Source: CAZZEX01 sp964653285 (GTDB lineage Bacteria; Chloroflexota; Anaerolineae; B4-G1). From it: a stretch of DNA of 49,885 bases. Shown in pieces: positions 18,514 through 27,568 of this stretch. Location: NCBI GenBank assembly GCA_964653285.1, contig CAZZEX010000027.1, forward strand, positions 1 through 49,885, read 5' to 3'. Position numbers and translations under genes: made by a program. How positions within the stretch are numbered: the stretch's first letter is position 1; each line of letters begins with the position of its first letter. The notes beneath the pieces are model-generated. The model ran no database searches. It was given only the letters and a program-made list of their open reading frames with translations, and was not told where the DNA came from.

Positions 18514-19776
18514 CTACTCGCTGGCTAACTTCTCTGCCAGTTCCGCAGGTGTTGCAGCCGTAATGGGCTTGTACTCGACATCCGGATAGTACTTCTTGAA
18601 GAAATCCTCCAAACTCAGAGAGCCGGGCCATTTCTGCGGATTGACCGCGATCACGCGCCGCGCGTCCAAGTTACCGATGCCCGCGTCGTCGGCACTGCTG
18701 CCGATGGTGTAACGCTTCTTACCCCACGCGCCCTCCACCACAGCCCGCGCCCAGGCGGCGTCTGTTTTGGGGGGTAGGAGCACGTAGGTGCGCTCGTACT
18801 GAGCGCGGGGATGCCCACGGGGTTCCCCGACGCCGGGGTACTTAAAGGACTTGGCCGGGTTTGCCTGCGTATACGTGATCAGTTTCTTGGCCACCTCCGT
18901 ACCGGCCACGTCGAAGTTCTCCCACGGACCGCCAAAATTGCCCCAGGTGAAGATGGTTGCGCCGATGACGTAGTCATCCTTTTGCATTTCCTTGTCGTAC
19001 CAGACCAATTGCCGGTAATAATAATCGGCTTTGTCTGGTTCTTTGTCGTGCGCGCTCCAGAACCCGCCCAGTTGTTTCCAGGCCCCGCCTTGCGCGCCCG
19101 GCGGCTTGGGATTCACCAGCGGATCAATGCCGCACTCGGTGATCACTAACGGCACGTCACCTAGCCCATTGGGGATTAAGTGCTGGCGGTAGACCTTACG
19201 GTAACGCAGCGTCGTCCAGCCCTCATCCCCCTCATCCGCGTTGGGATCCAGTTGATGCTTCCCCGTCATCCACCACATCCAGGGGCAACTGTACTCGTGG
19301 AGGCCGAGAATGGCCTGATACTGCCTGGCGGCCTGGAGGGCTGGGAAGAAAGCGGGCCACAGAGCCAGAGGCGGCGAGCCGGTGGCGAAGTTCCCGATCA
19401 CGCACCTAAATCCCAGGTCGGCCATCAGTCGCATCCGCTCCACCTCGAACTGGGCATACCAGCCCATGCCTTCCTCGTCGTTCCAAACCGGCTCGTTGTG
19501 CCCTTCCCAGTACTTGATGTGGGGATTGGACTGATACGTTTCCAGTTGATCCTGGATGAACTGCTGCGCTGCTTCGAGGGGCGTCTTCCCAGTGTTTTTC
19601 TGGAGTTGGGCATCGTAGTCTCCTTGATGCCTGCGACCGATCACCACAGTGCCCTTCGGGACATTCAGGGCCATTCCCCAATCGCCCACGAATTTGATCA
19701 CTGCCGGGCGGGCCTGGATGTATTCGCCTAAATCCGTGGCGGCCCGCAGGACGTGGGCACCCAATTTAGTGGACAT
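18514..19776 (-). CDS. TIM-barrel glycoside-hydrolase-like protein
   Basis: This 420-residue protein has features of clan-A (beta/alpha)8 glycosidases. The Asn-Glu pair in GHNEPVW (about residue 93) is a candidate acid/base, and VITECGID (about residue 216) a candidate nucleophile. Aromatic residues common in sugar clefts are frequent. There is no signal peptide or membrane helix, so it should act in the cytoplasm. The C-terminal 80 residues are outside the barrel and unrecognised. I cannot assign a GH family with confidence (GH39 or GH5-like are possibilities) and the substrate is unknown. Its 3' end abuts the truncated Crp gene on the opposite strand. Confidence 0.65.
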   Translation of the reverse strand: MSTKLGAHVLRAATDLGEYIQARPAVIKFVGDWGMALNVPKGTVVIGRRHQGDYDAQLQKNTGKTPLEAAQQFIQDQLETYQSNPHIKYWEGHNEPVWNDEEGMGWYAQFEVERMRLMADLGFRCVIGNFATGSPPLALWPAFFPALQAARQYQAILGLHEYSCPWMWWMTGKHQLDPNADEGDEGWTTLRYRKVYRQHLIPNGLGDVPLVITECGIDPLVNPKPPGAQGGAWKQLGGFWSAHDKEPDKADYYYRQLVWYDKEMQKDDYVIGATIFTWGNFGGPWENFDVAGTEVAKKLITYTQANPAKSFKYPGVGEPRGHPRAQYERTYVLLPPKTDAAWARAVVEGAWGKKRYTIGSSADDAGIGNLDARRVIAVNPQKWPGSLSLEDFFKKYYPDVEYKPITAATPAELAEKLASE

Positions 19777-19790
19777 CGCGATCCTCCTTC

Positions 19791-19874
19791 TTTCTGGCTG
19801 TTGGCGGCTGGATTTTGGCTGTTTGACAATCGCTTGGTCGCCAACCGCTGCTGCTAATTACTGGCTACTGGTTC
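19791..19874. repeat. Heptamer array in the intergenic region before the ABC-F gene
   Basis: About twelve 7-bp blocks follow in register. The clearest are the first five (TTTCTGG, CTGTTGG, CGGCTGG and so on) and the last two (CTGGCTA, CTGGTTC), with degenerate units between. The array ends about 34 bp before the ABC-F promoter and fills much of the gap between two divergent genes. Confidence 0.6.
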
Positions 19875-19907
19875 AAAGTGTACTACAAAATGACTTTGGT
19901 GGCAAGG

Positions 19908-19935
19908 TTGGCACGCTCTAGCCTCGTGGTATAAT
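19908..19935 (+). promoter_or_regulatory. Promoter of the ABC-F gene, leaderless
   Basis: TTGGCA (19908-19913), 16-bp spacer, TATAAT (19930-19935) with an upstream TG-like extension. Transcription should start at or next to the ATG at 19941, so the mRNA would be leaderless. Confidence 0.7.
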
Positions 19936-19940
19936 TACCC

Positions 19941-21857
19941 ATGATTCACGTTAGAACCAAGGCACGCGACACGTTTCCTATGTCCATCCTGACTGTCAGC
20001 AATCTAGCCAAGTCATATGGCCCTGAGGACATCTTCGAGGGTGTGTCCTGCGATATTCCCCATGGAGCCAAGATCGCCCTGGTCGGGCCTAATGGCTCAG
20101 GCAAGACGACTCTACTGCGCCTGATAGCCGGGTTGGAAGAACCCACAGCCGGTACCATCCATCGGGCTAAGGGTCTATACATCGCCTATCTCCCTCAGCA
20201 GGCCGATCTCTCCGGCACCGGCACGCTGTGGGAGGCGATGCTAGAAGTCTTCGCCGACCTGCAGGCTCAGTCCGCCGAACTGCGCCGCCTGGAGGCCGCT
20301 ATGGCGGATTCTGCCACCCGTGGGGAGGTGTTACAGCGATACGGCTCAGCCCTGGAAGCGTTTGAACTGACCGGCGGCTACACATACGAGCAGCGCATCG
20401 AGCAGGTGCTTTCCGGCCTGGGTTTCGATGAGGATGATTTCCATCGTCTCGTCCTACAGCTCAGCGGAGGACAGAAGACGCGCGCCCTGCTGGCTCGCCT
20501 CTTGCTGGAGGAGCCTGACTTGCTGCTGCTGGACGAACCGACCAACTACCTCGACCTGGCGGGCATTGAGTGGCTGGAGAATTATCTCAAAGCGTGGAAG
20601 GGAGCTGTGGTCGTCGTGGCCCACGACCGGGCTTTCCTCGACGGGGTCGTCGAGCGGGTGTGGGAACTGGAGTGGGGGCGGCTCGGGCGATACCGGGGCA
20701 ACTACAGCGCCTATGTTGCTCAGAAAGCCGAGCGCTTGGCTCTCCAGCAGGCCAAGTACGAGCGGCAGCAGCAGTTTATCGCTCGGACTGAGGAGTTCAT
20801 CCGTCGCAACATCGCTGGCCAGCGCAGCCTTGAGGCGAAGGGGCGGCGAAAACGGTTGGCGCGGATTGAGCGGATCGAGCGGCCGCAGGAGTATCGTCCG
20901 ATGGGCCTTACTCTGGGCAATGTAGCCCGCAGCGGTGACCTGGTACTGGGCCTGGACATCACTGTGGGCTACGACCCGGCGGCCCCTCTCTTCACAGCCG
21001 AGGAGGTCGAACTGCGGCGAGGGCAGCGGGTGGCGCTGTTGGGACCTAATGGTTCTGGCAAGACCACGCTCGTACGCACTATTATGGGCGAGGTTCAGCC
21101 GCTTGCCGGGCACGTGCGTATTGGAGCGAGTGTGCATCTAGGTTACTTTGCCCAGGGGCACGTGGATCTCGTCCCCGAAAAAACCGTGCTCGAAACCATC
21201 TTGGGCACTGGCGAACTGATGAGCAGCCAGGCCAGGAACCTGCTGGGCCGTTACCGTTTTTCCGGTGATGACGTCTTCAAACGCGTCGGCGACCTCTCCG
21301 GCGGTGAGCAAGCCCGCGTCGCGCTGGCTGTCCTGGCCCTGGAGGGTGCTAACGTCTTGATTCTCGACGAGCCGGCCAACCATCTCGACATCCCCTCTCA
21401 GGAGGTGCTGCAAGAGGCGCTTGCCGAATTTGGCGGCACGCTGCTGATCGTGACTCACGATCGCTACCTGATTCGCAGGCTGACCACCCGCGTGTGGGCG
21501 ATTGAGGATGGGCAATTGTGGGAATTCAAGGAGGGGTACGAGGAGTACCACGGCTGGGGGGCGCCGCGGCGTCAGCAGAAGGGGGTGCCCCAGGAAACTC
21601 GGGTCAAAACGGAGAGAGAGCGCGCGCGGGAGGCTCGCAAAGCCTCAGAACGGGAGGCATCGCGGCGGGCCCGCCGTCAGGTCGAACTTGAACAGACGAT
21701 CCACCAGTTGGAGATGCACCTGGCGCGATTGGAGGGGCAACTGGCCGTCGCCAGCGAGCGGAAGGCGGTCGAGCGGGTGCGCCAATTGGGTGCCGAGTAC
21801 GCCTGGGTCGAGGCGGAACTGGATGCGCTGCTCGCCGCCTGGACGGATATGGGCTGA
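19941..21857 (+). CDS. ABC-F family ATPase (Uup/EttA-like)
   Basis: This 638-residue soluble protein has two ABC domains in tandem and no membrane part. Walker A is GPNGSGKTTLLRL in the first and GPNGSGKTTLVRT in the second. The signatures are LSGGQKTRALLARL and LSGGEQARVALAVL, and Walker B carries DEPTNYLDL and DEPANHLDI. The charged linker between them (RRNIAGQRSLEAKGRRKR) is the P-site-tRNA interaction motif of ABC-F proteins, and the C-terminus is a coiled coil. Members act on the ribosome in translation or antibiotic protection. The ATG at 19941 fits a leaderless promoter, and a second ATG at 19980 also precedes the conserved start. It is coupled to coaE by TGATG. Confidence 0.93.
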   Translation: MIHVRTKARDTFPMSILTVSNLAKSYGPEDIFEGVSCDIPHGAKIALVGPNGSGKTTLLRLIAGLEEPTAGTIHRAKGLYIAYLPQQADLSGTGTLWEAMLEVFADLQAQSAELRRLEAAMADSATRGEVLQRYGSALEAFELTGGYTYEQRIEQVLSGLGFDEDDFHRLVLQLSGGQKTRALLARLLLEEPDLLLLDEPTNYLDLAGIEWLENYLKAWKGAVVVVAHDRAFLDGVVERVWELEWGRLGRYRGNYSAYVAQKAERLALQQAKYERQQQFIARTEEFIRRNIAGQRSLEAKGRRKRLARIERIERPQEYRPMGLTLGNVARSGDLVLGLDITVGYDPAAPLFTAEEVELRRGQRVALLGPNGSGKTTLVRTIMGEVQPLAGHVRIGASVHLGYFAQGHVDLVPEKTVLETILGTGELMSSQARNLLGRYRFSGDDVFKRVGDLSGGEQARVALAVLALEGANVLILDEPANHLDIPSQEVLQEALAEFGGTLLIVTHDRYLIRRLTTRVWAIEDGQLWEFKEGYEEYHGWGAPRRQQKGVPQETRVKTERERAREARKASEREASRRARRQVELEQTIHQLEMHLARLEGQLAVASERKAVERVRQLGAEYAWVEAELDALLAAWTDMG

Positions 21858-22540
21858 TGAGCCAGTGGTCACCGATGAAGCCCCTGCCGGCGGTGGGGGG
21901 AGGGGCACCGCCGGGCCCAATGAACAGCCAGCGTCCGCTGCTCATCGGCCTCACGGGCAACATCGGCACGGGCAAATCCACCGTCGCTGAGATGCTGGCC
22001 GAACTGGGCGCAGAAGTGATTGACGCGGACAAGGTAGCCCACGAGGTGATGCAGCCCGGCACTCCTGCCCACGCACGGATCGTCGAAACCTTCGGCCCGG
22101 AGATGCTAGACCACGATGGCGAGATTGACCGGAAGCGACTGGGGGCATTGGTCTTCGCCGACCCCGCGGTGTTGGCGCGACTGGAGGCCATCGTCCATCC
22201 CGCCATCCTTGAGGCGATCCATCGCTGCATCAGTGCCACCTCCGCTGCCGTCGTGGTGGTCGAGGCCATCAAGTTGATCGAGGTGGGGATGGCCGACGCC
22301 TGCGACGGCGTATGGGTGACGACCTGCCGACCGGAGCAACAGGTTTACCGTATTATGGGTGGACGGGGCTTGAACTGGGCCGAGGCCGAGCAGCGCGTGC
22401 GAGCACAGTCTCCCCAGGAGAAGAAAATCGCCCGCGCCGACGTGGTCATTGACACCTCAGGCACGCTTGCGCGGACGCAGGCACAGGTACAGGCGGCATG
22501 GGAGCGGTTGACCAGAAGAGAAGGTGGCGGAGAGCACTGA
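21857..22540 (+). CDS. coaE: Dephospho-CoA kinase
   Basis: The protein catalyses the last step of coenzyme A synthesis, ATP-dependent 3'-phosphorylation of dephospho-CoA. P-loop GNIGTGKST, the DADKVAHE segment (substrate-binding Asp), the Arg-rich lid and a CRPEQQ stretch are all in place. The ATG overlaps the ABC-F stop codon (TGATG, 21855-21859). This start gives a Pro/Gly-rich N-terminal tail of about 21 residues that other CoaE proteins lack. An internal ATG at 21920 begins right before the conserved core, so the tail may be untranslated or an addition from a G/C-rich repeat. CoA supply fits with the thiolase and hydroxyacyl-CoA genes elsewhere in the window. Confidence 0.92.
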   Translation: MSQWSPMKPLPAVGGGAPPGPMNSQRPLLIGLTGNIGTGKSTVAEMLAELGAEVIDADKVAHEVMQPGTPAHARIVETFGPEMLDHDGEIDRKRLGALVFADPAVLARLEAIVHPAILEAIHRCISATSAAVVVVEAIKLIEVGMADACDGVWVTTCRPEQQVYRIMGGRGLNWAEAEQRVRAQSPQEKKIARADVVIDTSGTLARTQAQVQAAWERLTRREGGGEH

Positions 22541-22542
22541 CC

Positions 22543-22571
22543 TTGGAAGAGAGAGACATTTAGAGTATAAT
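22543..22571 (+). promoter_or_regulatory. Promoter of the acetyltransferase-like gene
   Basis: TTGGAA (22543-22548), 17-bp spacer, TATAAT (22566-22571). The start at 22609 has a GAGGAG ribosome site about 10 nt upstream. Confidence 0.65.
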
Positions 22572-22608
22572 TATCACTTGATCTTGATGGGTAGAGGAGA
22601 AATGAAAC

Positions 22609-23115
22609 ATGGTACAACGGCGAGAGATTACGGTGCGACGGGCCAAAGTGGGAGATGCAGGTAGAATCGCCGCGTTTGTCAATCGTGCCTGGCAAGGGCG
22701 GATGCAGGTTGATGAACTGATGGTCATCGAACGCTTTGGCAGTGTGGGCTTCCTGTTGGCCGAGCGGGATGGCAACCTGGTTGGAATGCTCGGATGGCAG
22801 GCCGAGAACCTCGTGGTCAGGGTAACCGACTTTCTAGTTGGGTCGGTTTCCGAGCGCGTTGTCGTTGGTCAAGCGTTGTTCGCTGAGATGGAGCGGGCTG
22901 CGGCTGAGTTACAGTGTGAGGCAGCGTTGCTATTCCTGCCGCGTCCGGCCCCTCCCGCTTTGGTCGAGTGCTGCAGAGCGCTCGGGTACGAGCCTCAAGC
23001 CGTCATTGACTTGCTGAAGGCGTGGCGGGAGGCCGCCCGTGAAGGTCGGCTAGAATATAGCGATACCGTGTTGGTGAAGCAGTTACGTGATACACGCGTG
23101 CTCCGCCCGCTGTGA
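22609..23115 (+). CDS. GNAT-like acetyltransferase
   Basis: This 168-residue protein begins with ITVRRAKVGDAGRIAAFVN, the usual first strand and helix of GNAT N-acetyltransferases. It continues with a strand like FLLAERDGNLVGMLGWQ and ends with LGYEPQAVIDL, resembling the GNAT C-terminal LGF strand. The acetyl-CoA-binding Q/RxxGxG/A loop is not clear, and that part reads SERVVVGQALFAEM. It could be a divergent or non-catalytic member, and the acceptor is unknown. It has its own promoter, and the small membrane-protein gene follows 37 bp later. Confidence 0.65.
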   Translation: MVQRREITVRRAKVGDAGRIAAFVNRAWQGRMQVDELMVIERFGSVGFLLAERDGNLVGMLGWQAENLVVRVTDFLVGSVSERVVVGQALFAEMERAAAELQCEAALLFLPRPAPPALVECCRALGYEPQAVIDLLKAWREAAREGRLEYSDTVLVKQLRDTRVLRPL

Positions 23116-23152
23116 TCGGGCAAACGAGGCGCAAGTTTCATCGGAGGTGAGT

Positions 23153-23401
23153 ATGTCTTCTCTGAAGCAATTCGTCGTTCAGCACCCACGCCTGACAGCC
23201 TGGCTGGTATTGGCCATAGGTATGGTGGTCATCCTCGTCTGGTCCGCTCGCGATGTGGGCCTGTTGCCGGGGCAGTGGGCTGCCCTGATCGTAGCCACCA
23301 TCGGCCTGGCTGGCCTGTGCGTCTGGATCATCGGGTGGGAGGAGGAAGGGGAGGAAGAGGGGAAGAAAGAGGAGAAGGAAAAAGAAGAGGAACGGGAATA
23401 A
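23153..23401 (+). CDS. Small membrane protein with two helices and a highly charged tail
   Basis: This 82-residue protein has two hydrophobic segments (about residues 14-34 and 43-63) joined by a short loop. A 20-residue tail of almost only Glu and Lys follows. GGAGG 6 nt before the ATG at 23153 fixes the start, although the frame is open further upstream. No family is recognised. It follows the acetyltransferase-like gene and may be cotranscribed with it. Confidence 0.6.
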   Translation: MSSLKQFVVQHPRLTAWLVLAIGMVVILVWSARDVGLLPGQWAALIVATIGLAGLCVWIIGWEEEGEEEGKKEEKEKEEERE

Positions 23402-23496
23402 GGGCGAATCACAAGCCGTCGGAAAACCCAACGTGGCCTTCGGGAGGGTCAAAGGCTGGTGATCTGAAGGGCGCGACTGAGCAAGGTCCCGGCTTT

Positions 23497-23516
23497 GGCG
23501 GCCATGGAAGGCCGCC
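23497..23516. repeat. 20-bp palindrome with CTAC flank
   Basis: GGCGGCC and GGCCGCC pair around a 6-bp centre, and CTAC follows directly. With its flank, the reverse strand reads GTAGGGCGGCC, the same tip as the 27-bp palindromes at 7445 and 45286. It lies in a gene-free gap, where it could also act as a hairpin terminator, though there is no T-run. Confidence 0.55.
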
Positions 23517-23543
23517 CTACTGTCAGAAGCCGGGGTTCTTTGA

Positions 23544-23571
23544 TTGCGCTCCGCCCCATTTCAGGTACAAT
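23544..23571 (+). promoter_or_regulatory. Probable promoter of the GH3 gene
   Basis: TTGCGC (23544-23549), 16-bp spacer and TACAAT (23566-23571), 17 bp before the ATG at 23589. Confidence 0.45.
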
Positions 23572-23588
23572 AGGCCCTGCTGGGTGAA

Positions 23589-26459
23589 ATGGTTCAATTG
23601 AAACGGCTACTTACGCTGGCCCTAGTGGTCACCATATTGATACCCCTTGTACCGCTCAGGACGGCCCATGCGCAGGGGGAAGATGAAGTTGCGCGGCTGA
23701 TGGAGCGTATGTCCAGCGCCGTCAAGGTCGGGCAACTCTTCCTGGTCACCTTCCCCGGGGCTGAGGTCACCGAGGATGCTGTCATCGCGGAATTGATCCG
23801 CGATTATCACGTCGGCGGGGTGGTGCTTCTGCCTGATAGCGGTAACATTGTCAACGAGGGCGACACGCCTGCACAGGTGGCTACGCTGGTTAGTCAACTC
23901 CAAGGGACCGTCTGGGCGGCGACACAACCGGTGACCGAGACGCTCGTTGAGGAAGAAGCCCTCCCAGGTCCTTTCGTCCCTCTCTTTATCGCTGTGCACC
24001 ATGAGGGGAACGGCATGCCCTTCACCGGCATCGTCAACGGGACGACCCCGCTGCCCTCTGAGATGGCGCTGGGAGCCACCTGGAACCCGACCTACGCTGA
24101 GACCGTAGGCCAGATTGTGGGGCAGGAACTGTGCGCTCTGGGCATCAATATACTGCTGGGGCCGTCGCTGGACGTGCTCGAAAACCCACGCCCTGAAAGC
24201 GCCGGTGACCTGGGTGTGAGAACCTTCGGGGGCGAGCCGTTCTGGGTGGGACGGATGGGACAGGCGTATATCCGGGGTGTCCATGAAGGGGCCGAGGGGC
24301 AAGTGGCGGTCGTAGCGAAGCACTTCCCCGGCCTGGGGGCCTCCGACCGTTCGCTCAATGAAGAGGTCTCCACCGTACAGCGCACGCTGGAGAAACTAAG
24401 GCAGGTTGATCTGGCTCCCTTTTTTGCTGTGGCGCAGGCAGATGATCTACTGGCGCGCCCGGATGGGGTGATGGTATCTCACATCCGCTTTCGGGGGTTG
24501 GAGGGTGGTCGCTTCGTCGCCACCCGCCCGATCAGCGTGGATAGCCAGGTGCTCCAGCGGCTGCTAGGATTGCCAGAGTTGGCTGGCTGGCGCGAGCAGG
24601 GTGGGGTGACAGTCTCCGACGGACTGGGTGTGCGTGCGCTGCGGCGTTTCTACGATCCCAGCGAGGAGAGTTTCAACAGCCGCCGCATCGCGCAAGATGC
24701 GTTCCTCGCTGGCAATGATCTCCTGCTTCTCTCCCAATTCGCGCTCGGCGACGAATGGGAAGACCAGGTCGCCAATATCAAGTCCACGATTACCTTCTTT
24801 CGTGAGAGGTACGACAGTGATCCTGCGTTTCAAGCGTCGGTGGATGCGGCTGTGGCGCGTATATTGCGGCTGAAACTTGCACTCTATGGTGGCACGTTTG
24901 GGCTCGCTGCTACCCAGCCGGATGCGGAGACAGCCGGCGAACAGGTAGGGCTTGGTCTAGAAGCGTTATCAGCCATTGGCCGCGACGCCGTCACGCTGCT
25001 CTCTCCTCCCTCACCCGACCTGGTCCCCGCGCCTCCGACCTTCGAAGACAACATCGTCGTCTTCACCGACGGTCAGGAGGGACAGCCCTGTGCCACGTGT
25101 GCGCCGGTGCCCTACATTGACCCCCTCGCGCTGCGTGACACAATCTTGCGGCTTTATGGCCCTGATGCGACAGGGCAGGTCAATCCCTCACTGTTGGCTA
25201 ACTTCACCTTCGACCAACTGGAAGAATACATGAGCACGCCGCCTCCGCTCCCTACGCCGACCCCTGCGGCTGGAGAAGTCATCACGCCAACCCTGCTTCA
25301 CCCTGTCGAAGAGGCCTTGCGAAGGGCCGACTGGATCATCTTCGCCATGCTCAACCCGACTGCTGATCCACCACGGTCAGAAGTTGTGCGACGTTTTCTT
25401 GCCGAGCGGGCCGATGCATTACGTGACCCACATCTGGTCGTGCTGGCTTATGATGCCCCCTACTACCTGGACGCGACCGAGATCAGCAAACTGAGCGCCT
25501 ACTACGTGGCCTACAGCCGGATAGAGTCTTTCATTGAGGCTTCGGTGCGGGCGCTATTTGGTGAGCCTGCACAGGCGGGAACCCTGCCGGTCAGTGTGAC
25601 TGGCGTCAACTATGACCTGCTGATTCAGACTTCCCCCGACCCTGAGCAAATCATCGCTCTCTACTACTACATCGGCGGGCCGTCTGAGGAAGGTCAGCCG
25701 ACGCCAGAGCCGGCTGAGGAGGGCCAGCCAACGCCAGAGCCGCCTAAACTTGAGGTCGGCGATGAGTTAAGGTTGCGCACCGGAGTGATCGTGGATCACA
25801 ATGGCCACTCGGTGCCCGACGGTACCCCTGTCCAGTTCATATTCACCTATCCACAAGAAGGGCTGGAACACTCTGGTATTGCGATCACCCATGATGGCGT
25901 GGCCGAAACGACGGTTACGCTGGATCGAACAGGCCAACTCGACATTTCCATCCAAGCAGACCCTGTTCCACGTACAATCGCCCTGCAGATCACGATCCAA
26001 GAGGGAGAGGTGGCTATTGTCGTGCCTAGTACGCCCACGCCCAGCCCTACGCCCATCATACCGACGCCCACGCCTACGAGGGAGCCGGAACCTATGCCCG
26101 AAGAGACGCCAACCCCCACACCTGGTCCGGTAGACGAGGAGGAGGAGACACCCGCTGCCGACGAAGGGGTTGGGCCACTGGACCTGGTCTTGGCGTTGTT
26201 CGGCGTCCTGGTCGTCAGCGGTACAGGGTACTACGTTGTGCGCGTGAACAGCGGGCCAGTCAGCCGGGCGCTGCGCCTGGTGCTGTGGTGTGCGATGGGA
26301 GGACTGGCGCTGTATCTGGTCTACGCTCTACGTCTGCCCGGAGCCGCCTGGTTGCGAGAGCGAAGTGGCGTGTGGGCTGCGTGGTGGATGGCGCTGCTTG
26401 GCGGCATGGTGCCGCTGCTCATCGCATGGACTGCCAGCCGGCAGAGACGACCTGAATAG
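23589..26459 (+). CDS. Membrane-anchored glycoside hydrolase family 3 protein
   Basis: This 956-residue exported protein has a signal peptide (to about residue 29), a GH3 N-terminal barrel like NagZ (about 35-440) and a C-terminal GH3-like domain. Thr/Pro linkers, an Ig-like beta domain (about 715-800) and three membrane helices near the C-terminus follow. The substrate motif KHFPG (244-248) is present, and the nucleophile is Asp344 in TVSDGLG. The DSH motif that carries the catalytic His in NagZ reads DRSLNEE here, so the acid/base differs. The likely role is hydrolysis of amino-sugar glycosides at the cell surface, with substrate uncertain. It converges with the kinase gene. Confidence 0.82.
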   Translation: MVQLKRLLTLALVVTILIPLVPLRTAHAQGEDEVARLMERMSSAVKVGQLFLVTFPGAEVTEDAVIAELIRDYHVGGVVLLPDSGNIVNEGDTPAQVATLVSQLQGTVWAATQPVTETLVEEEALPGPFVPLFIAVHHEGNGMPFTGIVNGTTPLPSEMALGATWNPTYAETVGQIVGQELCALGINILLGPSLDVLENPRPESAGDLGVRTFGGEPFWVGRMGQAYIRGVHEGAEGQVAVVAKHFPGLGASDRSLNEEVSTVQRTLEKLRQVDLAPFFAVAQADDLLARPDGVMVSHIRFRGLEGGRFVATRPISVDSQVLQRLLGLPELAGWREQGGVTVSDGLGVRALRRFYDPSEESFNSRRIAQDAFLAGNDLLLLSQFALGDEWEDQVANIKSTITFFRERYDSDPAFQASVDAAVARILRLKLALYGGTFGLAATQPDAETAGEQVGLGLEALSAIGRDAVTLLSPPSPDLVPAPPTFEDNIVVFTDGQEGQPCATCAPVPYIDPLALRDTILRLYGPDATGQVNPSLLANFTFDQLEEYMSTPPPLPTPTPAAGEVITPTLLHPVEEALRRADWIIFAMLNPTADPPRSEVVRRFLAERADALRDPHLVVLAYDAPYYLDATEISKLSAYYVAYSRIESFIEASVRALFGEPAQAGTLPVSVTGVNYDLLIQTSPDPEQIIALYYYIGGPSEEGQPTPEPAEEGQPTPEPPKLEVGDELRLRTGVIVDHNGHSVPDGTPVQFIFTYPQEGLEHSGIAITHDGVAETTVTLDRTGQLDISIQADPVPRTIALQITIQEGEVAIVVPSTPTPSPTPIIPTPTPTREPEPMPEETPTPTPGPVDEEEETPAADEGVGPLDLVLALFGVLVVSGTGYYVVRVNSGPVSRALRLVLWCAMGGLALYLVYALRLPGAAWLRERSGVWAAWWMALLGGMVPLLIAWTASRQRRPE

Positions 26460-26477
26460 GAGGCTGTCGAGCCGCAG

Positions 26478-26519
26478 TAGCCGATCGCCAACTGCTGACC
26501 GCTAACGGCTAATTGAAGA
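26478..26519. repeat. Heptamer array, six units, at the kinase 3' end
   Basis: TAGCCGA, TCGCCAA, CTGCTGA, CCGCTAA, CGGCTAA and TTGAAGA lie in register. The array covers the kinase stop codon (26509-26511) and most of the gap to the converging GH3 gene. Confidence 0.7.
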
Positions 26520-27495
26520 GGGTCACCAATACCGCGAGGATGAGCATCACGGCGGCCAGTGCCAGCAACCCCCGGTTTTCGATTACCGCCCGGCGCCACT
26601 CCCCTTGCGCAGGAACTAGAGTAGTTAAAGAAGGGGGAAGCGAATTGGTGTGTAGCAGTTCGCGAAACGCTGCCACGTTGGGTGGGCGTGGATCGGGATG
26701 CATGGCGATGGCCGTCAGGATGGCACGCTCTGTGGCGGGAGAGATGCGTGGATCGATCGCTCGGGGGAACACGAGCACATTGGGGTTGAGGAAACGCTGC
26801 TTGGCATCTGCTGGAGGTTGATTGGTCAACAGATGGTAGAGCGTGGCGCCAAGCGAGTAAATGTCGGACCGGGCGTCGGTGTGGCCGGTATCCCCACCAT
26901 ACTGCTCCAACGGGGTATAGGCGACGGTGCCCCGGCCTTGCAGCACGGTGATGGTGCGGGAGTCGTCCGCCGCCAGCAGTTTAACCAGCCCGAAGTCCAC
27001 CAGCTTGATCAACCCGCCAGGGGTCAACTTGATGTTGGCCGGCTTGATGTCGCGGTGGAGCACAGGAGGGTTCTGGCTGTGGAGGTACTCCAACGCATCG
27101 CACAACTGATCGACCCACCGGAGTACCCTTTCCTCGTCGAGGAACTTTCCTCGACGACGTTTCTCCTCCATCAGTTGACGCAGATCCTGCCCACTGACGA
27201 AATCCATCACCAGGTATTCTCGCCGGCGCTCGGTGAACGTATCAGAGACTTTGGGGAGATTGGGGTGGTCCAGTCGCGCCAGGGTGAAGGCCTCACGGTG
27301 GAACTGCTCCTGGGCCTGAGTCAGCTCCTCCGGCGTGGCGTCGGGGTCCGGGCGGACCTCCTTGATCGCACAGATGCGACCCTCCAGGCGCAGGTCCTCA
27401 GCGCGGTATACCGCGCCCATACCCCCCTGGCCAACAGGCGCGATGATTTTGTACCGTCCGCGCAGGACGGTTCCAGGTGCAAGCAGGCGGGCCAC
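26509..27495 (-). CDS. Membrane-anchored Ser/Thr protein kinase (Hanks type)
   Basis: A complete Hanks-type kinase domain: glycine loop GQGGMGAVYRA, Lys in CAIKEV, catalytic loop HRDIKPANI, DFG motif in KLVDFGLVK and an activation segment ending in AYTPLEQY. A short juxtamembrane linker and one membrane helix (about the last 22 residues) follow, with no extracytoplasmic sensor. The GTG at 27495 is preferred because AGGAG lies 5-6 nt upstream; further in-frame ATG codons upstream would put the start at or before the transcription start. It is transcribed from a consensus promoter in the 73-bp gap shared with the divergent FHA regulator, a likely phospho-dependent partner. Confidence 0.92.
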   Translation of the reverse strand: MARLLAPGTVLRGRYKIIAPVGQGGMGAVYRAEDLRLEGRICAIKEVRPDPDATPEELTQAQEQFHREAFTLARLDHPNLPKVSDTFTERRREYLVMDFVSGQDLRQLMEEKRRRGKFLDEERVLRWVDQLCDALEYLHSQNPPVLHRDIKPANIKLTPGGLIKLVDFGLVKLLAADDSRTITVLQGRGTVAYTPLEQYGGDTGHTDARSDIYSLGATLYHLLTNQPPADAKQRFLNPNVLVFPRAIDPRISPATERAILTAIAMHPDPRPPNVAAFRELLHTNSLPPSLTTLVPAQGEWRRAVIENRGLLALAAVMLILAVLVTLFN

Positions 27496-27529
27496 GATTT
27501 CTCCTCTTCTCTCCGTTGCGGCTAGTGGC

Positions 27530-27558
27530 ATCATAATTGAGAAAGGCCATTCTGTCAA
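27530..27558 (-). promoter_or_regulatory. Kinase promoter in the kinase/FHA divergent gap
   Basis: On the minus strand TTGACA (27558-27553), 17-bp spacer, TATGAT (27535-27530), close to consensus. The -35 element overlaps the AAGGAGG ribosome site (27557-27563) of the divergent FHA gene. No good promoter is seen for that gene in the gap, so its promoter may lie inside the kinase coding region. Confidence 0.65.
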
Positions 27559-27568
27559 GGAGGCAATG

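Noticed and set aside
23497..23516. The 20-bp palindrome before GH3 as a clear terminator
   Set aside because: It has no T-run and it shares its flank with the palindrome family, so it is better listed as a repeat.
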